A DNA stretch of 19,913 bases, from positions 1-19,913 of the forward strand of contig OMSP01000180.1 in NCBI GenBank assembly GCA_900313775.1, read 5' to 3'. Position numbers and translations under genes: made by a program. The first letter of the stretch is position 1; the number at the start of each line of letters is the position of its first letter. This document shows, piece by piece, positions 13,848 through 19,913 of the stretch. Below the pieces are notes generated by a model. That model was not told the origin of the DNA and searched no databases. It saw nothing but the letters and a program-made list of their open reading frames with translations. The DNA is from an uncultured Eubacteriales bacterium (lineage in GTDB: Bacteria; Bacillota; Clostridia; Lachnospirales; Lachnospiraceae).

Positions 13848-16072
13848 CGAGACGGCGTACTGATCACTGTGGATCCTCCATCAGTCTCCACACTGATCGC
13901 GCCGCTTATATCGGTTCGATAGATGAGAGCACCGTACTCTTGTAATAAACGCAGAGTCTTTTCGTGCGGATGGCCGTAAAGATTGTTCTCGCCTGCTGAT
14001 ATCAGAGCTGCTTTCGGATGTGTTTTCTCAAGGAGTTCACTGCTCGTACTGTATTTGGATCCGTGATGAGCCACCTTAAGCACAGTACAGCATTCGTCGT
14101 TACCGAGAGACCGGACCAGCGCTTCCTCCCCTTTCCCTTCAATATCCCCTGTAAAGAGCATCGAGAATGCCCCGCGCTCCAGCCGAAGGACCATGGACGC
14201 TTCATTGCCCGGTTCAGGCCTGGGTCCCCGATCCGTACCGCTAGGAGGACCAAGGCATCGCATGATAATGTTGTTAACTGTGATCTGCTGCCCGCTTCTC
14301 ATTACAGATACCGGGATATCTGTGTTACCGGCTGCATTATTCAGGTATTCCAGGTTTTCGTCCCGGTAGTCCTCTTCTGTTATTATCAGGCGTTTGATCC
14401 TGACTGAAGGCCGTGTATGTTCCATGTTCTCGAAAACTGCACTGATATGGTCCATGTCGCCGTGCGAAATAAAGACAGCATCCAATCGATGAATGCCTCT
14501 GCTGAGCAAAAACGGCTCGATCCTCGCCGAACCTGCGTTATCAATTGAGGAGCTGCCGGCATCGACTAAAAAACGTGCCCCTCTTCCATCATCTATAAAC
14601 AGACAATCACCCTGACCTATATCGAGCATGACGATCTCCGTACGATCCGTCAGAAGGCTTTTGACAGGATAAAAACAAAGGATACAACAAAAGGAGCAGA
14701 CCGGTATCATACACGGTATCAAATACCGCAGATTCCCCCCGCGCTTACAATCCTCCTTCAGCCGGCAGCACAGATACAGTGCCGTATAGTAGAAAACTAT
14801 CAGTACGGCCGGCGGTCTTCCGGCGCAAATGCGGGAAGCGGGGAGAAATTCTGTCAGGTGACAGCCGGCTTCATAGATCTTTAACACGACCTTTGCCGTC
14901 GTAAAAGCCGGCATACCCCACACTGCGCTTCCGAATGGCAGAACGACGGATGCGAGGATCCCGATGAGTCCGCTTATCATAGCTACCGGCAGTAATGGAA
15001 TGACGACCAGATTGAGAATAACTGAGTAAGGAGATACCTCAAAAAAATGCCAGAGAGTCACTGGAAGAGATATAAAGAAAATACCAAGCGACGAGCGAAG
15101 AGCTTCCTGCAATCTGCCGTGCTTATTGTCTGAGCTTCCGGCAATATACAGAGCGCAGACAGCGCTCACGGACAATTGGAAGGATGCGTCCCACAGATAC
15201 CACGGACTGAGAAACAGTATAAAGACAACTGCGACTGACAAAGCCGTGAGACCGTCGTAGCAGCGCCCGGTCTTTTCGCTGATCATCTTGACGACTAACA
15301 TGATCATCGCACGACATATCGAAACGGAAAAACCTGTAAGGATCATGTAAAATGTCAGCAGCGACACTGTCAGTGAAAACCGCAGGTAATAGGGAAGACC
15401 GGCCTTTTTAAGTAAGCTGTAAATTCCGAGACCCATCAGGCTCAGATGCAGGCCTGATATGGCAAGAATATGTGCGATCCCGTTTTTCTGATAGAGAGTT
15501 CGCAGATCCTGATCCATCATCGCACGATTGCCCAGCAAGATGGATGACATCATGCTGCCTTCAGAATCTCCCATACCCTGGTTAAGCGCAGCGCTTGCCC
15601 TGACCGATGCGCGATACATCCATTCCTTCAGTCCGATGCCTGCTCTCTGTATGATCTTGACATATCCTGTCGCAACTCTTCCGTCTATGCCGCGTACGCC
15701 ATAATAGAAATGGCTGTCAAAATTGCCCGGATTGCGGGCGTGGTCATAGTATTCAAGAGTGCCTCCCGTTTCAATAAGATCACCGATATTGAGATAATCC
15801 TTATCGCTGTAAATATTCAGTTTACCGGCTCTGTAGCTATGATGACGGCACGACAGTTCCCGGACATCCAATACGATCCGGACACCTTCACGTCCCCGGA
15901 TCTTTGCAGACACACGGGCGAGAACTTTAACAGATGAACCGTCCGGAACGGAGGACTGAAGATACGAGAATTCCGCCTTATAGGGATGTCCCCTTGAAAT
16001 GGCAAGCGTGATACAAGCCGTGAGAAAGATAATAGACAGACAGAGCCGCGCAAGTATGCGCGGTCTTGACAT
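13844..16072 (-). CDS. comEC: ComEC/Rec2 DNA-uptake channel protein
   Basis: A 742-residue membrane protein that conducts single-stranded DNA into the cell during transformation. Domains in order: two N-terminal hydrophobic segments fused to a DUF4131-like beta region (about 30-140), the polytopic Competence domain (about 170-430) with NGIAHILAISGLHLSLMG and ICRAMIML, further membrane segments with a Cys-rich stretch (CMIPVCSFCCILC), and a C-terminal metallo-beta-lactamase domain (about 478-735). The latter has MLDIGQGDC, VDAGSSS, the metal motif SHGDMDH (537-542), LFTGDIEGKGE and VAHHGSKYS, so its nuclease residues appear intact. The ATG at 16072 has AAGGGGA seven bases upstream and follows the GerMN gene by 14 bases. 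A stable hairpin overlies codons 4-9. Full length and intact motifs suggest a working gene. Pilus genes needed for competence are not in this window. Confidence 0.93.
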   Translation of the reverse strand: MSRPRILARLCLSIIFLTACITLAISRGHPYKAEFSYLQSSVPDGSSVKVLARVSAKIRGREGVRIVLDVRELSCRHHSYRAGKLNIYSDKDYLNIGDLIETGGTLEYYDHARNPGNFDSHFYYGVRGIDGRVATGYVKIIQRAGIGLKEWMYRASVRASAALNQGMGDSEGSMMSSILLGNRAMMDQDLRTLYQKNGIAHILAISGLHLSLMGLGIYSLLKKAGLPYYLRFSLTVSLLTFYMILTGFSVSICRAMIMLVVKMISEKTGRCYDGLTALSVAVVFILFLSPWYLWDASFQLSVSAVCALYIAGSSDNKHGRLQEALRSSLGIFFISLPVTLWHFFEVSPYSVILNLVVIPLLPVAMISGLIGILASVVLPFGSAVWGMPAFTTAKVVLKIYEAGCHLTEFLPASRICAGRPPAVLIVFYYTALYLCCRLKEDCKRGGNLRYLIPCMIPVCSFCCILCFYPVKSLLTDRTEIVMLDIGQGDCLFIDDGRGARFLVDAGSSSIDNAGSARIEPFLLSRGIHRLDAVFISHGDMDHISAVFENMEHTRPSVRIKRLIITEEDYRDENLEYLNNAAGNTDIPVSVMRSGQQITVNNIIMRCLGPPSGTDRGPRPEPGNEASMVLRLERGAFSMLFTGDIEGKGEEALVRSLGNDECCTVLKVAHHGSKYSTSSELLEKTHPKAALISAGENNLYGHPHEKTLRLLQEYGALIYRTDISGAISVETDGGSTVISTPSR
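16046..16063 (-). promoter_or_regulatory. GC-rich hairpin at the beginning of comEC
   Basis: CCGCGCA and TGCGCGG form a perfect 7-bp stem with a 4-base loop, at about +10 to +27 of the comEC coding sequence. A stem this strong next to the start codon could slow initiation and keep ComEC synthesis low within the operon. It encodes Arg-rich codons, so its presence may be incidental. Confidence 0.4.
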
Positions 16073-16086
16073 GACAGAGTCCCCTT

Positions 16087-17010
16087 TTACTTGATGAGTG
16101 ATTTTTTGGTTTTCAACGGATGGCGCAGATCGATCTCACCGCCGTAGGAAGCCGGTGTCTTGCCCTCTATCTGGATCTGGACCAGTGAGGCTGAAGTGTT
16201 TGCCGTAACTGAATTGACGATCGAATAGACAGCCAGTGAAGGCTCGACTTTGACATTGGTGTCCGCAAACCCGTTGTCCAGATTGATGTAAGCTGTATCG
16301 CCGACTAGTACGGCACTGATGATCTGCGTATTAGGCGGGATCAGAGCAGTCTCTTCTTCAAAAGCCGGACCGTCAATAAGATGCTGCACGATGATGCGCA
16401 CAGGCTGCTCTTCTCCGCTGGTCTTGACAGAGACCGACTCCTTCTTCAGATGAGCGCTGTTCTTGTCACCGTAGTAAAGATCCAATGTCTGTGATACCGC
16501 CTCTGTCGGATAGATTGAGGGACTGTACAGGAATCCTTCTTTTGTCATTACATCATAGACATTGCCTGCATTGTCGGCAAGCGGCTGATTGTCAGTATAA
16601 AACAGTACTCCGTTCGCGTCGCTGATCTGATCGAATGATTTGACGAGAGCAGCCATACAAAGCGTCTGCTCCGTTACTGACGCTTTATTGAACATTGCAT
16701 TAAGATAGACGTGTATATGTGCATCCTCGATAAGGACCTTCTCTATCACTACTCCGTCAGGCAGAGGGCTGTCGTGCTCATCTTCTGCGTTGGCCGCCAG
16801 CCTGGATGCGATCATTTCCGCCAGGGCTTGACCGCTTTTGCCTTCAAAACGAAATCCTTCGCGCACAAGATCTGTGTGGTCATCATTCAGAAAATAGAGA
16901 TAACCGTCATACTTCGGCTCCGCCTTCTCCGACTTTTGCCAGGGAAAGGAACATCCGGTGATGCCTGCAACTGTCAGGAGGCATAGGATGATCAGCGCTA
17001 GTCTTTTCAT
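16087..17010 (-). CDS. GerMN-domain lipoprotein
   Basis: An extracytoplasmic lipoprotein of 307 residues. The signal peptide MKRLALIILCLLTVAGITGC has a lipobox ending in Cys 20. After it come two similar GerMN units. The first (about 35-165) has YLYFLNDDHTDLVREGFRF, DGVVIEKVLIEDAHIHVYLN and VLFYTDNQPL. The second (about 175-295) has LDLYYGDKNSAHLKKESV, LIPPNTQIISAVLVGDTAYINL and VQIQIEGK. GerMN was named from the B. subtilis sporulation protein GerM. It also occurs in LpqB of actinobacteria, which is encoded after the MtrAB two-component pair and interacts with the MtrB sensor. Here the gene follows the histidine kinase with an ATGA overlap, so I infer that it modulates that kinase or reports on the wall. 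No catalytic residues are evident. Confidence 0.85.
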   Translation of the reverse strand: MKRLALIILCLLTVAGITGCSFPWQKSEKAEPKYDGYLYFLNDDHTDLVREGFRFEGKSGQALAEMIASRLAANAEDEHDSPLPDGVVIEKVLIEDAHIHVYLNAMFNKASVTEQTLCMAALVKSFDQISDANGVLFYTDNQPLADNAGNVYDVMTKEGFLYSPSIYPTEAVSQTLDLYYGDKNSAHLKKESVSVKTSGEEQPVRIIVQHLIDGPAFEEETALIPPNTQIISAVLVGDTAYINLDNGFADTNVKVEPSLAVYSIVNSVTANTSASLVQIQIEGKTPASYGGEIDLRHPLKTKKSLIK

Positions 17011-18464
17011 GATCCGCCCCCCTTCTGAATGACCTGTGAGTGATCGACCATCAGAGGAACAGTGACAGTCACGATCGTACCCTGCCCTTCCACACTCTGA
17101 ATAGTCACATGTCCGCCCTGGATCTCAATAGCCTGACGAACGATAGACAGACCCAATCCGCTGCCGCCCATCTGCTGCGAATGGGACTTGTCAACGCGGT
17201 AGAATCGCTCGAAGACCTTGTCGATATCCTCCTGCGGTATACCAATACCGGTGTCTGCAAACGATATTACACATTGCTCGTCTCTGGCATCCAGTGTCAC
17301 TTTGATCGAACCGTTTTTCCTGTTGTATTTTATGGCATTCTCCAAGATATTCATGCACGCCAGTGAGAGTTTTACCTCGTCCAAATGCGCTACGACATTG
17401 CGATGGCTTTCCAGTGTGACGGCGATGTTTTTCCACGCAGCCAGGGGTCCCAGCTGCTTTATCAGGCTTTCAAGCATATTATTTACGTTCACATCTGACA
17501 ATCTCAGCGTGGCTGAGCGCTTGTCAAGCTTGACCAATGCCAGCAGATCATCGATGATAGTAGTCTCGCGGTCAAGCTGCGTACCTATATCTTTCATGAA
17601 TTCTTTGTACAGATCAACCGGCACTTCCTCCTGTTCCAGCAGGGAATCAGCGAGCACCTTCATAGAAGCTATCGGCGTCTTCAGCTCATGCGAGACATTG
17701 GCCACGAACTCACGCCTGGAATTGTCCAGAACCTCATATCTGTTTTTCAGCAGGTTGAAGGATTCAGAAGCAAGCATGGTCTCGTTGTATCCTGTCACAT
17801 CTACTTCGTCATTATTAGCGCCCATCGCGGTCTCGTTCATGGCATCTGTCAGCTTATGCCACGGTCTTACAAGCAAAGAGGAAAGCACATAGATAAGCAG
17901 TACGATGACAGCCAGTACGCCTATGAGCATCATAGTTGTGGTGTCGAAAACATCTCCTCTGACCAGATCTATGAAGGATGTCGGTACACCCGTCCAGAGC
18001 ACCGCCATAACACTCTCTCCGTCGCTTCCGTATACAGGTATCGTGACACGCATATAATGCCTGTCGCTGTCATAACCGGACGACTCGCTGCCGGCGAAAG
18101 CGCGCATGACCGACCCGTCTATCATCGTCTTTCCTGTGTCGGCACCATAGCTGTCAAACAGGATCGTGCAGGACTGGTCCATGACCATGGTCCTGCCACC
18201 GGCTTCATTGGCGTGCTGAATCAACAGCTGATTGAGCTGTTCATTCTGCTTATTCCAGTAAAACCCTTCAGACAGACGATCGGCCAGTACATGTTCGTGG
18301 CCCGCGAGACTGGACAGATTGAAATCCGTTATGCGCTCTTCATAGGTATGGATGGCGTAATAGAATAACAGAGGAAAAGGAATGACGCCGATCAGCACCA
18401 TGGACAGTATGATGCGGAAGCGCATTTTCTTCCAGAAATGTCGTTTGTGCGTCTTTTTCTTCAT
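17007..18464 (-). CDS. Sensor histidine kinase with extracellular domain and HAMP
   Basis: A membrane sensor kinase of 485 residues that should phosphorylate the response regulator encoded just before it. After a basic N-terminus come TM1 (about 16-38), an extracellular domain of about 135 residues (39-174) containing VMDQSCTILFDSYG, compatible with a small Cache/PAS-like fold, TM2 (175-197), a HAMP linker, and the kinase core. The core has the H box VANVSHELKTPIASMK with His 259, the N box NILENAIKYN (Asn 376), the G1 box DTGIGIP, the F box FERFYRVDKSHSQ and the G2 box GGSGLGLSIV. The architecture is close to WalK/PhoR/ResE-like kinases, but without an intracellular PAS domain. It starts six bases after the regulator stop and ends in an ATGA overlap with the GerMN gene. 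Confidence 0.93.
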   Translation of the reverse strand: MKKKTHKRHFWKKMRFRIILSMVLIGVIPFPLLFYYAIHTYEERITDFNLSSLAGHEHVLADRLSEGFYWNKQNEQLNQLLIQHANEAGGRTMVMDQSCTILFDSYGADTGKTMIDGSVMRAFAGSESSGYDSDRHYMRVTIPVYGSDGESVMAVLWTGVPTSFIDLVRGDVFDTTTMMLIGVLAVIVLLIYVLSSLLVRPWHKLTDAMNETAMGANNDEVDVTGYNETMLASESFNLLKNRYEVLDNSRREFVANVSHELKTPIASMKVLADSLLEQEEVPVDLYKEFMKDIGTQLDRETTIIDDLLALVKLDKRSATLRLSDVNVNNMLESLIKQLGPLAAWKNIAVTLESHRNVVAHLDEVKLSLACMNILENAIKYNRKNGSIKVTLDARDEQCVISFADTGIGIPQEDIDKVFERFYRVDKSHSQQMGGSGLGLSIVRQAIEIQGGHVTIQSVEGQGTIVTVTVPLMVDHSQVIQKGGGS

Positions 18465-18470
18465 GCGGGA

Positions 18471-19166
18471 TCAGCCTCTGAAGTAATAACCCACACCCCA
18501 TTTTGTGCAGACAAAGAAAGGCTGCGCCGGCGTCTTTTCGATCTTTTCACGCAGTCGCCTGATATGCACGTCTACCGTGCGTGCATCGCCGTAATAATCC
18601 TCGCCCCAGATCTTTGCGAGAAGTTGATCGCGCGTATAGATCTTACCGGGTTTCCTGGCCAGCAATTCCAAAAGATCATACTCCTTGGTGGTCAGATTGA
18701 TCTCGCGGTTGTTGAGATAGACACGGTGACGGTCTGCGTCGATCTTCAGACCATGACTTGATATGACTGCGGGTCTTGACTCCGCCTGTTTCTTTGCAGC
18801 TGTTCCGGTCCTTCTGAGGATCGCTTTGATCCTGGCTTTGATCTCAAGAATATTGAACGGTTTGGTGACATAGTCATCGGCGCCGTATTCCAGTCCCATG
18901 ATCTTATCTATATCTGCGCCCTTCGCAGTCAGCATCATGATCGGCACTTTGGAAAAACTGCGGATCTGCTGACAGACTTCAAGCCCCGACAGACCTGGAA
19001 GCATGACATCGAGCATGATCAGGTCGTACCGCCCGGTCCTGGCCTTTTTCAGAGCCTCTTCTCCGTCATATGCGGTATCGACTTCCATACCGTCCTGTTC
19101 CAGAGAAAAGCGGATCCCTTTCACGATCAGCGCTTCATCATCAACTACTAGTATACGTCTGGCCAT
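18471..19166 (-). CDS. OmpR/PhoB-type response regulator
   Basis: A DNA-binding transcription regulator of 231 residues. The receiver domain (1-120) has the acidic pair D9-D10, the phosphate acceptor D53 in LIMLDVMLPG, T80 and K102 in VTKPF, so it is complete. The C-terminal winged helix (about 132-231) has the usual INLTTKEYDLLELLARKPGKIYTRDQLL and the recognition helix DARTVDVHIRRLREKIE. The end VCTKWGVGYYFRG is the standard hairpin wing. The ATG at 19166 has AAGGAG seven bases upstream and follows the comEA-like gene by 12 bases. It forms a pair with the kinase encoded next. Its targets are not visible; the downstream NlpC/P60 promoter and the operon's own promoter are natural candidates. 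Confidence 0.94.
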   Translation of the reverse strand: MARRILVVDDEALIVKGIRFSLEQDGMEVDTAYDGEEALKKARTGRYDLIMLDVMLPGLSGLEVCQQIRSFSKVPIMMLTAKGADIDKIMGLEYGADDYVTKPFNILEIKARIKAILRRTGTAAKKQAESRPAVISSHGLKIDADRHRVYLNNREINLTTKEYDLLELLARKPGKIYTRDQLLAKIWGEDYYGDARTVDVHIRRLREKIEKTPAQPFFVCTKWGVGYYFRG

Positions 19167-19178
19167 ATGATCTCCTTG

Positions 19179-19823
19179 TCATACCGTGATCGAGTCTTTG
19201 ATCTGGTCAAAGACTCCCTCTTTGATCCCCCTGATATTCATGATCTCTTCGATCTTTGAAAAAGGTCCGTTCTCTTCCCGGTAGCGTATAATGCTGTCTG
19301 CCTTGCTCTCTCCTATGCCACTGAGCTGCATCAGTTCTTCTCTGTCTGCCTGATTGATATTGACAAGACCGGAATCCTGACTGTTTACAGCAGGGGGAAC
19401 ACTTCCGGATGATCTGCCGCCGGCCCCCTGTGACATGCGGTCAACATTACTTGCCTCATCTCTGGAAGGTATATACAGTCTCATACCGTCCGAAACCGTT
19501 TCAGCCTGATTGATGATCTCGGCGTCAGCCTTTTCTTTCACTCCGCCCGCCGCTTCGATCGCGTCGCAGACACGGCTTCCGGAGGCAAGTTCATAGACAC
19601 CTGGTCTGTTTACATGACCACAGACATAAACGGCAACGACAGACTGTGTCTGCTCTTCTGCCTTATCTTCCGCATCTTCCGTATTTTTCTCATCTTTCGT
19701 TTCGGACGGTCCTTCCGCCTGAATATCGATAATGCCGGCAGACCGGTCTGCACCGCACCCAGTCAGAGCGAAACATATTATGCATCCGCAGATGAACAGG
19801 ATCTGCATGATCATATACTTCAT
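19179..19823 (-). CDS. comEA: ComEA-family DNA-binding lipoprotein (SLBB plus helix-hairpin-helix)
   Basis: A membrane-anchored DNA receptor for transformation, 214 residues. The N-terminus is hydrophobic and ends in the lipobox ALTGC with Cys 23, so this copy is probably a lipoprotein, whereas the classical B. subtilis protein is held by a transmembrane segment. A charged linker (about 35-60) leads to an SLBB domain (63-118; VAVYVCGHVNRPGVYEL...GGV). A Ser/Gly-rich linker follows, then the helix-hairpin-helix pair (153-214) with LVNINQADREELMQLSGIGESKADSIIRYRE and IMNIRGIKEGVFDQIKD. The start is ATG 19823; two more in-frame ATGs follow at codons 4 and 6, and none has a strong ribosome site. 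It is the first gene of the operon that ends with comEC. A small hairpin (CGGATA with TGTCCG) sits in its leader. Confidence 0.9.
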   Translation of the reverse strand: MKYMIMQILFICGCIICFALTGCGADRSAGIIDIQAEGPSETKDEKNTEDAEDKAEEQTQSVVAVYVCGHVNRPGVYELASGSRVCDAIEAAGGVKEKADAEIINQAETVSDGMRLYIPSRDEASNVDRMSQGAGGRSSGSVPPAVNSQDSGLVNINQADREELMQLSGIGESKADSIIRYREENGPFSKIEEIMNIRGIKEGVFDQIKDSITV

Positions 19824-19856
19824 ATAAATGCGGACACAGCATATCCGAGTGCTCTT

Positions 19857-19886
19857 ATTTTACTATAGTTAACGATATAATTGCAA
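19857..19886 (-). promoter_or_regulatory. Candidate promoter of the comEA operon
   Basis: TTGCAA (19886-19881) and TAAAAT (19862-19857) are 18 bases apart on the minus strand. A second possible -10, TATAGT, lies between them but has poor spacing. The start would fall about 25 bases before the first ATG. The right end of the window is close, so an upstream gene cannot be excluded as an alternative source. Confidence 0.4.
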
Positions 19887-19913
19887 CTTTCTTCCTTCGA
19901 CAGTTTTCATCAC

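Noticed and set aside
13860..13910. Inverted and direct repeats (TGTGGA...TCCACA; GATCAGT twice) near the end of comEC
   Set aside because: They encode similar protein words (AISVE, TVIST), so the similarity is explained by coding. A regulatory role is not excluded but is not supported.
17218..18368. Two plus-strand open frames of 224 and 226 codons opposite the histidine kinase
   Set aside because: They are shadows of the kinase reading frame: the kinase motifs are complete on the minus strand, and the plus-strand products show no family feature or ribosome site.
1..19913. CRISPR array, insertion sequence, phage or tRNA gene
   Set aside because: I found no regularly spaced repeats, transposase or integrase motifs, terminal inverted repeats or tRNA-like cloverleaf sequence in the gaps; the genes form a uniform housekeeping-like series on one strand.

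Overview
The window looks like a chromosomal segment of an anaerobic Firmicute, most likely class Clostridia and probably Lachnospiraceae or a close relative. I infer this from the protein families (a Firmicute-type ZapA, a U32/DUF3656 protein beside a SEDS protein and a class B PBP, a DUF2953 protein, a GerMN lipoprotein), from strong AGGAGG ribosome sites, from moderate GC, and from tightly packed operons with several ATGA start/stop overlaps. Every gene I can support is on the minus strand, so the window is described here from right to left, in the order of transcription. I see no rRNA, tRNA, CRISPR, insertion sequence or phage gene. No stretch longer than 300 bases lacks a gene; the largest gap, about 190 bp before bmpA, holds a terminator and a promoter.

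Block 1 (about 19823 down to 13844) is a five-gene operon: a ComEA-like SLBB/helix-hairpin-helix lipoprotein, an OmpR-type response regulator, a HAMP sensor histidine kinase, a GerMN-domain lipoprotein and ComEC/Rec2. A complete two-component system with its own lipoprotein is therefore embedded between the two core DNA-uptake genes. The order regulator, kinase, GerMN lipoprotein is the same as in actinobacterial mtrA-mtrB-lpqB, which suggests that the lipoprotein modulates the kinase.

Block 2 (13777 to 12008) is a single secreted NlpC/P60 peptidoglycan endopeptidase. Its promoter sits across the comEC stop codon, and a hairpin terminator follows the gene.

Block 3 (11814 to 6852) is a BmpA/NupOPQ-type ABC importer: substrate-binding lipoprotein, double-NBD ATPase and two permeases. 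It is probably a nucleoside importer. A clear sigma-A type promoter precedes bmpA. A 13-bp hairpin between bmpA and the ATPase gene probably lowers transporter expression relative to the binding protein.

Block 4 (6802 to the left edge) deals with division and cell wall synthesis. It holds zapA with its own likely promoter and a terminator, then a U32 protein (RlhA/TrhP-like), a FtsW/RodA-type SEDS glycosyltransferase, a class B PBP transpeptidase with an unusually long charged cytoplasmic tail, a small unknown protein, and a DUF2953 membrane protein that runs off the left edge. The DUF2953 reading frame is open through the window edge and starts in an ATGA overlap with the gene before it.

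The overall theme is envelope biology: wall synthesis, wall hydrolysis, envelope sensing, DNA uptake and one nutrient importer. Most genes are ordinary for the lineage. The most interesting parts are the comEA / two-component / GerMN / comEC arrangement and several regulatory elements between genes.
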